Below, in pieces: positions 44,026 through 54,307 of a stretch of DNA of 64,000 bases. A model generated the notes under the pieces. The model was not told the DNA's origin, did no database searches, and saw nothing but the letters and a program-made list of their open reading frames with translations. Each line of letters starts with the position of its first letter. Within the stretch, counting starts at the first letter, position 1. Source of the stretch: Robiginitalea myxolifaciens (lineage in GTDB: Bacteria; Bacteroidota; Bacteroidia; Flavobacteriales; Flavobacteriaceae). The stretch spans positions 1,577,240-1,641,239 of the forward strand of contig NZ_FOYQ01000001.1 in NCBI RefSeq assembly GCF_900115205.1. Reading direction: 5' to 3'. Position numbers and translations under genes: made by a program.

Positions 44026-47000
44026 TTATTCTTTTGAATTTAATTGGTAGAGTTGTGCTGTGGTGTTGTTAAAAACAGCGAGTAAATGAGGTATTCCATT
44101 TAGCTGTATTATTTCCAGGTCACGCAGGGATTTGTTGGCAAAATCAAGTCCGAGTTCATACCCGAAACTCATTTTGCTTTCTCCCTCAATCAGGACTCCG
44201 GAAAATCCGTCAAATTTACCCTGATAGGGTTTAACGCCAAAATAATTTCCTCCTGCAAGGACCTCCTCCTGGCCATCACCGTCAAAATCATAGACGAGCA
44301 GGCTTGTAACAGGCGATACCTGTATGGCTTCCGGGAAAGGGACAAACTCGAAGCGTCCCTGATTGTTTCGCAGGTAGCCGGATCGCAATTCACTTACCTC
44401 CAGTACGCGGGCCCCTTCCAGTTGCTCAGCCTCAAAAATTTCCTCCAGAGTCTTACCTGCAAATCTCTGGTAGCTCGGGTATTTTTTGCGGAGGAATACC
44501 AGCTGGGAACCCAGATCGTCCAGGCCACTTAGCGGGTAGTAGGCACCTCCCTTATGGGTGGCGAGGATGGGGTCGGTACTCCCGTTACGGTCAAAATCAT
44601 CCAGGTAAATGCGCATCGGATGGGCTGCGCTTGCCGAGAATTTAGAATTGGTGCCCCAATTTCCAAGGATAAAATCCACATCTCCGTCTGCGTCGATGTC
44701 ATGGGCTGCGGCCGCCTGCCAAAGCCCTTGTGGAGCATCCAGGGGTGCCTGCTCAAAGCCTTCTCCGGTATTGCGCAGTAATAAGGGAGCCATCCACTCG
44801 CCAATGATCAACAAGTCGGGTTTACCATCGGCATCGAAATCGGTCCAAAGCGCATCGGTGACCATGCCCAGATCTTCTCCGGCAAAGCCCGAATCGGGTA
44901 CCAGATTACCCTCCTGATTTTCGAGCAGGAATGAGGTGGGAAGCTGCCCAAAACGCCCCGTAATACTCTGGTTCCCGACAAAGACATCCAAGTCCCCATC
45001 CCCGTCGTAATCCATGGGCCTTAGGATGGCGGTGTTTGCAAATCCGGGATCCAGAGGTCTGGCAATAATACCTTCGCCCTTGTTTTGATACAGCATATTC
45101 TGCAGGTTCTCTGAATCGCCGAAATAATCCGATCCGCCGTTACCTATGAGTAATTCGGACATACCATCGCCATCCAGATCGCAGAGTTTCGCATTTATAT
45201 TTTCAGGGATACTATCCCGCAGTACCCGGGTCCAGGGGGAATCATCCCCGGGGCTCAGGCGTTGAAGCCATCCGTCTTCTTGCAGATAAATGGCTGGGGG
45301 AACGCGTTTGGAGCCGCCCAGAAAGAGGTCCTGATCCCCATCGCCGTCAAGGTCGCCTACCGCTGTTGCGGGGCCGCGATCGGCCAGGCTGTAGGGCAGG
45401 AGCTTCTCCCGGTTAAAATCGGTGTAATTGTCCTCCTGGTGTACAAAATCCAGCCCCAGGGAATCGGGGATTCGCTTGAAAATACTATTCGCTGATCGGG
45501 GCGCGCGAACGTAGGGACGCGTATTTTCCGGACTCAGGGTCAGGGTAGTATTTATCCCGGGCTGCTCCACAACCTGGTAGGAACCATCGGGCCAGAGAAT
45601 CTTGAGGGAATCTGCAGCGGCCTCCCCCAATCCAAAATGAAGGATGGGTTCACTGGAAGCCTGGAACCCACGCATCGGAAAGAGTTCCCGGAACAGGGTT
45701 TTACCTTCACTGTACAGGTAGGCTTTGGTGCCGATACCAAATGTGTTTTTTTCCGTGTACTTCAGGCGGAGTTTGAGATAATTACCCGCTCCATTTTTGC
45801 GATTGACCAACACGCTTACCGGGGCATTGAGGTTGCTTACCACAAGGTCCAGGTCCCCATCGTTGTCCAGGTCGCCCCAGGCCGAGGCCCCGGACAGGGA
45901 ACTATCTTTGCGGATCCAGTTGTCACTACGGTCCGTAAAGCCAAAACCGGGTTCCCCCTGGAAGATATAATTATGGGCGTTTCCACTGGGCATCATCTCC
46001 AGTGCCCGCTGGTCTACCAGCCGGGTATTGTCCATTTTGTTGCTGATTTGCTCGCTCGAAATGAAGCGGACAAAATCCAGATCATTCGGACGTTTGGGGA
46101 TGCCGTTGGCTATAAATAAGTCCTGATTCCCATCGAGGTCGTAATCGGCAAAGAGCGCGCTCCAGCTCCAGTCGGTAGCGGCAACCCCGCTCATAAGAGC
46201 GGTCTCTGTAAAACGTCCGTCGGGCTGGTTTACGTAGAGCATATTGCGTGTAAACTGGTAGTAGTAACCGTATTGCTCGATACGCATTTTCTGGGTCTGG
46301 ATGTTGTCGTCTCCTTCTGAGGCTTTCAGAGGGCGTTCATCTTCGGGAAGCATATCCAGGGAGATCAGGTCCGGAAGCCCATCATTGTTGATGTCTGCGG
46401 CATCACTACCCATGGAAAAGCGACTGGTATGGCCAAAATATTCCCGAAGGCTTTCGGAGAAGGTCCCATCCCCATTATTGAGGTAGTAGTAATCGTCTTC
46501 GTGGAAATCATTCCCGATATACAGGTCCGGATAGCCATCCTGATTAAAATCGGATACGGCGATACCCAGGCCGTAGCCGTTGATTCCCCCATATATCCCC
46601 GCAGCTTCGCTCACATCGGTGAATCGGCCGTTGTCGTTTCTCAGGAGCTTGTCTCCTGTTTCATAACTCCGCTGGTTACGCAACGAGGCCTGCCCGTAAC
46701 TGTCCTGCGTGTGCACAGCATGGTTCAGCAGATATAGATCGAGATCGCCGTCCAGATCATAATCAAAGAAGGCGGCATTGGAACTGTAGGAGTCTAAATC
46801 CAGGCCGTATTTTGCGGCGCTTTCGGTAAAGGTCATGTCCCCATTGTTGATGAACAGCTCGTTATGACCGCGAAAGCCGTTGATCCCCACTACGGCGCAG
46901 ACATAGATGTCCAGGAGCCCATCGCCATTTACATCGGCCATGACGCTCCCGGTATTCCAGGTACTGTTTCCCGCAACGCCCGCCTTTTCAGTGATATCTT

Positions 47001-47289
47001 CAAATTCCATATCCCCGAGGTTGCGGTATAAGCGATTGCCAACCTGATTTCCGGAGAGGTATACATCGGCGAGTCCATCACCATCGATATCCCCGATGGC
47101 TACTCCGCCACCGTTATAGAAATACAGGTAATCCAGGATGTTGAGCTCCTCGGTTTCCACCAGTGTATTCTCGAAGGTAATCCCGGTTTTCTCCGGGCTG
47201 GGCTCCTCAAAAAGGTCTCCCCCGCGCTGGCAAGCCCCCAGGAATACAACTGCGAGGCTACAAAGTATATGTAGAGGACGGATCTGCAT
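44026..47289 (-). CDS. FG-GAP/VCBS-repeat lipoprotein with ASPIC/UnbV domain (third of three)
   Basis: The 1087-aa protein has a lipoprotein signal (VVFLGAC, cysteine 20) and many calcium-binding DxDxDG repeats of seven-bladed FG-GAP propellers (for example DIDGDGLADVYL, DVNGDGLLDIYV, DYDLDGDLDLYL). An ASPIC/UnbV domain lies at about 500-590 (NYLKLRLKY; GFQASSEPILHFGLG; ILWPDGS), followed by a second propeller. It starts on the TAATG overlap with its paralogue and stops 4 bp before the haloperoxidase gene. Surface binding of polysaccharide or protein is likely but unproven. Confidence 0.88.
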   Translation of the reverse strand: MQIRPLHILCSLAVVFLGACQRGGDLFEEPSPEKTGITFENTLVETEELNILDYLYFYNGGGVAIGDIDGDGLADVYLSGNQVGNRLYRNLGDMEFEDITEKAGVAGNSTWNTGSVMADVNGDGLLDIYVCAVVGINGFRGHNELFINNGDMTFTESAAKYGLDLDSYSSNAAFFDYDLDGDLDLYLLNHAVHTQDSYGQASLRNQRSYETGDKLLRNDNGRFTDVSEAAGIYGGINGYGLGIAVSDFNQDGYPDLYIGNDFHEDDYYYLNNGDGTFSESLREYFGHTSRFSMGSDAADINNDGLPDLISLDMLPEDERPLKASEGDDNIQTQKMRIEQYGYYYQFTRNMLYVNQPDGRFTETALMSGVAATDWSWSALFADYDLDGNQDLFIANGIPKRPNDLDFVRFISSEQISNKMDNTRLVDQRALEMMPSGNAHNYIFQGEPGFGFTDRSDNWIRKDSSLSGASAWGDLDNDGDLDLVVSNLNAPVSVLVNRKNGAGNYLKLRLKYTEKNTFGIGTKAYLYSEGKTLFRELFPMRGFQASSEPILHFGLGEAAADSLKILWPDGSYQVVEQPGINTTLTLSPENTRPYVRAPRSANSIFKRIPDSLGLDFVHQEDNYTDFNREKLLPYSLADRGPATAVGDLDGDGDQDLFLGGSKRVPPAIYLQEDGWLQRLSPGDDSPWTRVLRDSIPENINAKLCDLDGDGMSELLIGNGGSDYFGDSENLQNMLYQNKGEGIIARPLDPGFANTAILRPMDYDGDGDLDVFVGNQSITGRFGQLPTSFLLENQEGNLVPDSGFAGEDLGMVTDALWTDFDADGKPDLLIIGEWMAPLLLRNTGEGFEQAPLDAPQGLWQAAAAHDIDADGDVDFILGNWGTNSKFSASAAHPMRIYLDDFDRNGSTDPILATHKGGAYYPLSGLDDLGSQLVFLRKKYPSYQRFAGKTLEEIFEAEQLEGARVLEVSELRSGYLRNNQGRFEFVPFPEAIQVSPVTSLLVYDFDGDGQEEVLAGGNYFGVKPYQGKFDGFSGVLIEGESKMSFGYELGLDFANKSLRDLEIIQLNGIPHLLAVFNNTTAQLYQLNSKE

Positions 47290-50200
47290 TACGGAATAAG
47301 GGTGTTTGGTTCGATTTCATAGAGCTTGGGCGCTGCTGAATTAACGGCTGCCAAAATAAAGCGCCGTCCCGAATTATCGCGTAACTCCCTTAGATATTTG
47401 ACCTCTTCCCGGATGGAAAACCCACTGCGATCAAAGGATTGCCACTCAAAGTTCAGGGATCCATCGCCCAGCAAAACATTTCCCAATCCGGCGTCGAGAC
47501 GCGAATATTGCGGCTTGAATTCGAAATTATTCCCACCCAGCACCAAATCGAGGTTGCCATCGGCATTCAGGTCCGTGCAGCTGATATCACAGATACAGGA
47601 GAGTTGAACCCGTGGAGGCAAGGGGACGATCCGGAATTGGCCGTTGCCCTCGTTGACCGCAATCACCGAAGTGGACATGGAGGCTTCTTTGACCAGGGAT
47701 TGCCCGATAATATCGGCTGGGAAGAGCTCTTGAATGGTACGCCGGGCGTAGACCGAAGCTTTCAGGTTTTCCTTTTTTAAGGAGACGATTTGTGCAGTGA
47801 GCTCCTTTTTCTGGTGAAGCGGATAATCTCCCAGGCTATCAGTCAGGGTAACTACTTGCTCCAGGGTCCCGTTATTGTCGTAATCGTTGATCCACATTTT
47901 CATGGGCTTTCCCGGACTTGGCTTGTAATGGAGGTTGGTCCCCTGGTTGCCCAGGATCAAGTCCATATCCCCATCCTTATCTAAGTCGGCTGTAGCGACG
48001 GAGAGCCACCATCCGCTCAGGCTGTCGAGGGAGGAAGGCATGCTGCTCAGGCGGCGTCCGGTATTTCGGTAAATGCCCGGGCTCCCCCAGTCCGATACGG
48101 TAATCAGGTCTTGTCGGCCGTCTCCGTCCATGTCGGCCCAGGTGGCGGAGGTAACCATTCCAGCTTTGGATAGGTCATTACCCCGGCTTTGGGTGGCATC
48201 CCTGAAATTCCCGTTGCCGTCATTCTCCAGGAGGAGGTGGTCTGGGTCTACCCCGTAAACACCAACCACAGAACGCGATCCCAGAAATACATCTATGTCC
48301 CCGTCCTGATCAAAGTCGAGGGGATTCACTGTAGAAACGTTGGTAAAAGCCGAAGGGAGGGAAGCGGGGGAGGTGCTGAAATTACCGGTGCCATCGTTCA
48401 GATAAAGCCTTGGGATATAAGTGCGACCCTGCCCGGCCTGATTTCCTCCTGAACCAACCAGCAAGTCCTGGTCCCCATCTCCGTCAGCATCAAAAAACGC
48501 AGCTGCCGTATCTTCATAACTGGCATCCTGAGTAAAGGCTCCTGTAGCTTTCTCCTGTAATTTTCCGTTACCGCGATGCAGGTAGAGTTTCCCGGCCTGC
48601 CCGGAGGCGCCTCCGAGGTAAAAATCGTCATTGCCATCCCCATTGACATCGGCTACCGCGAGGGCCGGGCCTTCTTGTGAAAGTTTGGAATAGATCAAAC
48701 CTTCATGGTCAAAATCATTGTACGGATCCTCGCTGTGGGGGGCCAGCCCCAGATCAATTTCCCGCATCAGAGGGGACTCCTGCATTCCGGATTGTCCGTT
48801 AGTTGCCCAATTCAAACCGCTTTCATCGGCTTCCCATTGAATGGTCACTTCTTTATTCGCCGCTATATCCCGCAGGGTTTGACGACTGCGATCCGGCCAG
48901 AATACGTGTAAGGAATCCAGTTGTGTAGCACTGCCCAGGCCAAAAGTAATCGCATAATCTACAGAAGACTGAAATCCACGGGACGGGATGAGTTCCTGGA
49001 TAAATACGGATTCCCCGGCATAGGCCTTTACCGTAGCCCCTACGGCAAAAGGATTTTTATCCTTACCCTTCAGGCGTACCCTGAGGTAGTTGTGCTCTTT
49101 TTTGCTATCCGTCTCATTGCGGTAGAGGTGGGCCGGCATATTGACATTATTCACGACCAGGTCCAGATCCCCATCATTATCCAGATCCCCATAGGCAGCG
49201 CCATTAGAGCGGGTAGGCATCTCAAAGCCCCAGTCGGCGTTGGCATTGTCGAAGGTGAGGTCGCCCTTATTGCGGAAGGCGTAATTCGGCTGTGGCTTAA
49301 TGGGCATTTTCTGGATTATGGAATCGATGGATTCCTTTCGCCCGGTAAGTGCCATTTTCTGGATGATCTCATTGGCAAAGAAGTCTACGAAATCCAGGTC
49401 GGTCAGGTCGTGGTTAATCCCATTGGTTACGAAAATATCGCGCATTCCGTCATTGTCCATATCGAACATAAGACCCGCCCAGCTCCAGTCTGTAGCGTGG
49501 ACTCCACTGTAGTAAGCTATTTCGGAATAGGTTCCATTGCCATTGTTGAGCTGCAGGGTGTTTTGAATATACTGGTTCCCAAAATCCTTCCCCTCCTTGA
49601 GTTTATAGACATTGTAGCCCTCGAATTCCATGACCGATTTTACGCGCTGTTCGGCTTCCGGCAACATGTCGGTAATGAAGATATCCTGCTGCCCATCGTT
49701 GTTGATGTCCCCGATATCGATTCCCATGGCCGAAAGACTCAGGTGCCCGGTGCGTTCCATGATCTCTTCGTTGAAGGTGCCATCCTGCTGATTGATGTAG
49801 AGGTAATCCCGCTCGTAGAAATCGTTGGAGACATAAATGTCCGGATAAAAATCCCCATTGAAGTCGGTAACCAAAACGCCGAGGCCAAAGCCGATGAGGC
49901 TCCCGTAGATCCCGGCATCCTCGCTCACATCGGTAAATACCCCATCGTCGTTTCTCAGGAGCATATCCCCGACACCCCGGAAAATATGTGGGACCCCTTC
50001 CCAGTCCTGGGCGCGCACCTTGCGCTGCTCCGCATAACCCAGGCTGCTTACAGGAATATTACTGTTATTCAGGATGTAGGCATCCAGATCCCCATCCAGG
50101 TCGTAATCAAAGAAACTGGCGTGTGTGGTGAAGCCGGTCTCGGCCAGATTGTAATCGCCTGCCGCCTCTGTAAAAGTGAGATCCCCGTTATTGATATACA

Positions 50201-50696
50201 GGTCATTGTCGTGGTTGTTGCCTTCCATGTTGCCGGCGTTACTCACGTAGATATCCAACCAGCCATCGGCGTTGACATCGGCCATGGTTACCCCGGTAGA
50301 CCAGGGCTTAGTCCCCAATACCCCAGCCTGTTCGCTGATATCTTCGAATTTAAAATCTCCCTTGTTGAGGTAGAGGCGATTCTGGACCATATTCCCGGTC
50401 AGGAAGATGTCAGTGAGCCCATCGTTGTTGATGTCTCCCAGGGCAACGCCGCCTCCATTATAGAAATTGCGATACTTAAAGATGTTGAAATCCTTTTGGT
50501 TTTGTATTTGGTTTTCAAAGGTTACCCCGGTACTATCTGGAGGCAGGAGCGTAAATAAAGTAGCTTCCTTTGCAGTGGCATCGTCCTCCGTGCTGGAATC
50601 CCCGCATCCCGTAAGCATCAGGAGTCCGAGGCATAGCCCGGTAAAAAGGAATTGGGACAAAAATTGTTTACTTACTGACATTGTGCTGTATTTCAT
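47289..50696 (-). CDS. FG-GAP/VCBS-repeat lipoprotein with ASPIC/UnbV domain (second of three)
   Basis: The 1135-aa protein has a lipoprotein signal (LMLTGC), an N-terminal propeller with repeats such as DINNDGLTDIFL and DVNADGWLDIYV, an ASPIC/UnbV domain around 535-625 (NYLRVRLKG; GFQSSVDYAITFGLG; VFWPDRS) and a second propeller. The ATG may be 50696 or 50681; either overlaps the end of the upstream paralogue, implying translational coupling. Overall layout and many motifs match the two neighbours, so the three arose by duplication. Confidence 0.88.
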   Translation of the reverse strand: MKYSTMSVSKQFLSQFLFTGLCLGLLMLTGCGDSSTEDDATAKEATLFTLLPPDSTGVTFENQIQNQKDFNIFKYRNFYNGGGVALGDINNDGLTDIFLTGNMVQNRLYLNKGDFKFEDISEQAGVLGTKPWSTGVTMADVNADGWLDIYVSNAGNMEGNNHDNDLYINNGDLTFTEAAGDYNLAETGFTTHASFFDYDLDGDLDAYILNNSNIPVSSLGYAEQRKVRAQDWEGVPHIFRGVGDMLLRNDDGVFTDVSEDAGIYGSLIGFGLGVLVTDFNGDFYPDIYVSNDFYERDYLYINQQDGTFNEEIMERTGHLSLSAMGIDIGDINNDGQQDIFITDMLPEAEQRVKSVMEFEGYNVYKLKEGKDFGNQYIQNTLQLNNGNGTYSEIAYYSGVHATDWSWAGLMFDMDNDGMRDIFVTNGINHDLTDLDFVDFFANEIIQKMALTGRKESIDSIIQKMPIKPQPNYAFRNKGDLTFDNANADWGFEMPTRSNGAAYGDLDNDGDLDLVVNNVNMPAHLYRNETDSKKEHNYLRVRLKGKDKNPFAVGATVKAYAGESVFIQELIPSRGFQSSVDYAITFGLGSATQLDSLHVFWPDRSRQTLRDIAANKEVTIQWEADESGLNWATNGQSGMQESPLMREIDLGLAPHSEDPYNDFDHEGLIYSKLSQEGPALAVADVNGDGNDDFYLGGASGQAGKLYLHRGNGKLQEKATGAFTQDASYEDTAAAFFDADGDGDQDLLVGSGGNQAGQGRTYIPRLYLNDGTGNFSTSPASLPSAFTNVSTVNPLDFDQDGDIDVFLGSRSVVGVYGVDPDHLLLENDGNGNFRDATQSRGNDLSKAGMVTSATWADMDGDGRQDLITVSDWGSPGIYRNTGRRLSSMPSSLDSLSGWWLSVATADLDKDGDMDLILGNQGTNLHYKPSPGKPMKMWINDYDNNGTLEQVVTLTDSLGDYPLHQKKELTAQIVSLKKENLKASVYARRTIQELFPADIIGQSLVKEASMSTSVIAVNEGNGQFRIVPLPPRVQLSCICDISCTDLNADGNLDLVLGGNNFEFKPQYSRLDAGLGNVLLGDGSLNFEWQSFDRSGFSIREEVKYLRELRDNSGRRFILAAVNSAAPKLYEIEPNTLIP

Positions 50697-53600
50697 TCGT
50701 TTGTTCTCTTAGTGTCAGGATAATTGGCGTATCGTCATTGCGTGCAATGATAAAAGCTTTTTTAGTACCGACATTTAAACGGTTCCATTTTCTGGCCGCT
50801 CCGGAAACGGGAGCGATCATTTGCGGAGCCCATTGGAATACTCCTGCCGCACTACCCAGCAATACGGGTCCCTGCAAGGCATCGGGTCGTCCCAATTGGG
50901 TGCTGACCTGGAAATGATTTCCGAGTGGAAGCAGGTCGGCATGCCCATCCTTATTAAAATCCGCGATGCCAAAGTCAAAGACAGGGGCGGCCTGAGTGAT
51001 CGCGGGCAGCGGAATTTTTTTGAAACTGCCCTTCCCGTCGTTCAGGAAAAGACAACTGCGTAGTTCGGTAACTGATTTATAGGTAGCGGCTGCTAACTTT
51101 TCCTTACCCAATAACTCTTCTAGGCTGGCCTCCGCAAAGGCTCTGTAGGTTGGGAAGTTTTTGCGTAAATGCGGCAATTGCTTTACAATTTCATCCCGGG
51201 AGGCAAAAGGGGTCTCCACGCCCTGGTGGTAATAGGTTATCAGGGGCTCTTCCCGGCCATTGTCATCAAAATCACTGCGGTAGAGTTGCAGGGGGAAGGC
51301 TTCAGTTGCTTCCAAGCGGGTGTTGGTTCCCCAATTCCCGGCAACAAAATCTAGATCTCCGTCTCCATCGGCGTCCAGGGTTCGAATGGCATTCCAGAGT
51401 CCGGTTTCTCCCTGGAGCCCATCAGAGGAATCCAGGCGGAATTGCCCGTTGCTCCATCGTAAAATGCCAGGCGCATTCCAATGTCCGACCAGGAGTAATT
51501 CCGGGTGGCTATCCCCATCGAGATCGGCCCATTCCATATCGGTAATGCTCCCAAAGGTATTCAGCCCAGGGGCCAGTTCCCGCGTGGCATCCCTAAAAAC
51601 GCCCTTACCGTCGTTGATAAGCAGAGCGTGCCTGGGACTGGCGCCGAATGCACCGGATTGTGCATCGGCACTTAAGACCAGGTCCAGGTCGCCATCCCGG
51701 TCAAAATCTGCGGCAATCACATCGGAGGCGTTCAGGGTACAATCCGGGAAAGCATCGGATTTTTGTTCGGGCAGACCATTGCGGTTCAGATAGAGCCTTG
51801 GCCTCAGCGGTTCCCCGCCGGTAAATTCATTCCCCCCGCTTACTACGACAAGATCTTTTTGGGCATCCCCGTCAAAGTCTGCAAATAGCGCTGCGGTATC
51901 TTCATGCAACGCAATGGACTGGAACAGGTCTTCCATAACTGGCTCAAAGCTGCCATTAGCCCTTTGCAACAGGAGTTGCGAAGCCTGGTGTTTGGCGCCT
52001 CCCAGGAAAACGTCGTCCCGGCCATCCCCATCAAAATCACCGACCGCCAGGCCAGGCCCTTCGTTAGACTGTGCAAAAGGGATCAGCGGTTCCCGGTCAA
52101 AGTCCAAAGTTGGATTCTCCTGATGCCGGAAGACAAACAGGGAATCGAGCTGCTGCCAGATAGCGCTCTGATCCACCGGATCCGAATTAGTTACTTGTCC
52201 TGCCCCTCCAGGCTTGGCCTCTTGTGCGTCGGCTTCCCGAAGATGGAGTTCGCTTTGTTCCAGGCTTAGCCTGCCTAAGTGTTGAACTTTTCCTCCTGGC
52301 CAGCGAACCGTAACGGAATCTATAGCTTCGAGATTTCCCAGCCCAAAGTGCAGCACGTTGGGTAGGGCAGAAAGGTAGCCCCGGGTAGTATAATTTTCGC
52401 GGTATTGGACGCCATCCCGGGTATAAAGATGGATCTGGGCGCCAATTCCCCGGGTATTGGACTCGGCACCTGATAAGACAACCTTCAGGCTTTTACCGCT
52501 GCTCCCTGTATTCTCAAGAATGGAGACGGGTCGGTCAGTATGGCTAACCACCAGGTCCAGGTCCCCGTCGTTGTCCAGATCGGCGTAGGCAGTGCCCTGG
52601 CTGTAAGTGGCATCCCCGGGGAGCCAGGATTGACTCATGTTTTCGAATGTCAGGTTCCCGGTGTTGCGAAATATGTAATTGGTAGCAATTTTCGGCGGAA
52701 TTTCCTGGGTGAGCGGCATGTCGGGTTGCTTCATGCCGGCATCGATCCGGCGCTGAATGTCATCGTTGGCAATGAAATTCATGTAATCCATATCGTTGGT
52801 AGCCCCTTTGATTCCGTTGCTGATAAAAACATCTTGTTGGCCATCATTATCAAAATCGGCGATAAGACTGCCCCAGGACCATTCCGTACTGGCCAACCCG
52901 CTGAGGAAGGCTATTTCTGAAAAACGCCCGTCTCCCAGGTTTAGCTGCAAGGTGTTTTGCATATACTGCGGCCCGTAGCCATGACCCAGATACTGCTGAT
53001 AGATGGGGAAAGGATATTCCAGGCCCGATGTTTTATACGTAATCAGGTCTTCCGGGAGCATATCCAGGGAAAGGATGTCGGGAAGGCCGTCGTTGTTGAG
53101 GTCGGCTATATCATTTCCCATACTAAAGTGGGAGGTGTGGCCAATTGTGGGAACACGGTTTGTCGTTGTTTCCTCCGGGTTAGTGTCGATTACTTCAAGA
53201 AAGGTTCCATCGCCCTGATTGATATAGAGGTAATCGTTTTCGAAAAAATCATTGCCGACATAGATATCGGGATAACCATCCCCGTTGATGTCCGAGATTC
53301 CCAGGCCCAGGCCGTATCCAGCGCGCCCCTGATAAATTCCGGCGACGGCACTTACATCGGTAAAGGTATTCCCATCGTTGCGCAAGAGGATGTCCCCGGC
53401 CCGGGCATCAAATTCTTTGCGCTGGCTACCCCGGCCATAATTGCGGTTGGGGTGTACAGAATGGTTCAGGAGGAAAACATCGAGGTCCCCATCCAGGTCA
53501 TAGTCAAAAAAGCTGGCTTGTGTAGAAAGGGTCTCCAGATCCAGTCCGTAGGCTGCGGCCATTTCGCGAAATTGAGGAATGCCGTTGGCATCATTGCCCT

Positions 53601-54081
53601 GATTGATATAGAGCAGGTTGCGTCCTTTCAGGGCACGGTATCCACCAGGCTTGCATACATACAGGTCTTCCAGGCCATCCCCATTGACATCGGCGTGGGT
53701 GACTCCGGTAGTCCAAAGCGTATCCTGGGAAATCCCTGCATGTTCGCTGACACGTTCAAAATTTAAATTACCCCGGTTAATATAAAGGGCGTCAGGAGCC
53801 TGATTGGCCACCAGGTAAATATCCGGCAATCCGTCCTGGTTGTAGTCCGCAACAGAGACGCCTCCCCCGTTGTAATAGTACAGGTAGTTCAGGATATTCA
53901 ATTCAGGGGTTTCCTGCAGCTCATTTATAAAGTCGATCCCGGTCCGAGCCGAAGACAGTTCGCGGAACCGGGTGTCTGCTTTTTCTGCACAACCGAAGGG
54001 CACGGTGAGCCCGACGAAAAGCAACGCTATCGCCAATAACCGGCCAGGTGAATTCGGGTATGTAAATTCCTGATTTGTCAT
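50668..54081 (-). CDS. FG-GAP/VCBS-repeat lipoprotein with ASPIC/UnbV domain (first of three)
   Basis: The 1137-aa protein has a lipoprotein signal (TVPFGC, cysteine 31), FG-GAP repeats (DYNQDGLPDIYL, DVNGDGLEDLYV, DYDLDGDLDVFL), an ASPIC/UnbV domain around 530-615 (SLKVVLSGAESNTRGIGAQ; VLHFGLG; VRWPGGK) and a second propeller. ATG 54081 is preferred over an upstream in-frame start at 54120 because it leaves a normal signal peptide. It heads the five-gene unit. A weak -7-like TAATTTTG lies at 54107-54100 on the reverse strand, only 19 bp before the ATG. Confidence 0.88.
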   Translation of the reverse strand: MTNQEFTYPNSPGRLLAIALLFVGLTVPFGCAEKADTRFRELSSARTGIDFINELQETPELNILNYLYYYNGGGVSVADYNQDGLPDIYLVANQAPDALYINRGNLNFERVSEHAGISQDTLWTTGVTHADVNGDGLEDLYVCKPGGYRALKGRNLLYINQGNDANGIPQFREMAAAYGLDLETLSTQASFFDYDLDGDLDVFLLNHSVHPNRNYGRGSQRKEFDARAGDILLRNDGNTFTDVSAVAGIYQGRAGYGLGLGISDINGDGYPDIYVGNDFFENDYLYINQGDGTFLEVIDTNPEETTTNRVPTIGHTSHFSMGNDIADLNNDGLPDILSLDMLPEDLITYKTSGLEYPFPIYQQYLGHGYGPQYMQNTLQLNLGDGRFSEIAFLSGLASTEWSWGSLIADFDNDGQQDVFISNGIKGATNDMDYMNFIANDDIQRRIDAGMKQPDMPLTQEIPPKIATNYIFRNTGNLTFENMSQSWLPGDATYSQGTAYADLDNDGDLDLVVSHTDRPVSILENTGSSGKSLKVVLSGAESNTRGIGAQIHLYTRDGVQYRENYTTRGYLSALPNVLHFGLGNLEAIDSVTVRWPGGKVQHLGRLSLEQSELHLREADAQEAKPGGAGQVTNSDPVDQSAIWQQLDSLFVFRHQENPTLDFDREPLIPFAQSNEGPGLAVGDFDGDGRDDVFLGGAKHQASQLLLQRANGSFEPVMEDLFQSIALHEDTAALFADFDGDAQKDLVVVSGGNEFTGGEPLRPRLYLNRNGLPEQKSDAFPDCTLNASDVIAADFDRDGDLDLVLSADAQSGAFGASPRHALLINDGKGVFRDATRELAPGLNTFGSITDMEWADLDGDSHPELLLVGHWNAPGILRWSNGQFRLDSSDGLQGETGLWNAIRTLDADGDGDLDFVAGNWGTNTRLEATEAFPLQLYRSDFDDNGREEPLITYYHQGVETPFASRDEIVKQLPHLRKNFPTYRAFAEASLEELLGKEKLAAATYKSVTELRSCLFLNDGKGSFKKIPLPAITQAAPVFDFGIADFNKDGHADLLPLGNHFQVSTQLGRPDALQGPVLLGSAAGVFQWAPQMIAPVSGAARKWNRLNVGTKKAFIIARNDDTPIILTLREQTNEIQHNVSK

Positions 54082-54240
54082 ACATGCCTGTGCAGCATGC
54101 AAAATTAAGCATATGGCCAATAAATAAAGGATTCAAGGCCGTATCTGGAGGAAGTATTAGCGGTCTGTTAGCTGCATTAATTTTTCATTAATCATTTCTT
54201 CCTCGAAGCAAGAAACAAATAGTAGCGTTTGCAGGAATCA

Positions 54241-54269
54241 AAAAAGGCCGCTCAACTGAGCGGCCTTTT
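54241..54269. terminator. strong terminator after susD
   Basis: GGCCGCTCA (54246-54254) and TGAGCGGCC (54257-54265) form a perfect 9-bp stem, extended by A/T tracts on both sides. On the reverse strand it lies 39 bp after the susD stop and separates the susCD transcript from the FG-GAP operon. Confidence 0.9.
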
Positions 54270-54307
54270 GCTTTATGATATAAGGAGTGATCTCCTTGTG
54301 TGAATTC

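Noticed and set aside
48921-50558. Open frame of 545 codons on the forward strand opposite the second FG-GAP gene
   Set aside because: It mirrors the DxDxDG-repeat coding of the reverse-strand gene, whose codons (GAT, GAC, GGT, GGC) seldom give stops in reverse. The predicted protein is low-complexity Ile/Val-rich and lacks any known motif.
52957-53766. Open frame of 269 codons opposite the first FG-GAP gene
   Set aside because: Same cause: it is a reverse reading of calcium-binding repeats and has no signal peptide or family match.
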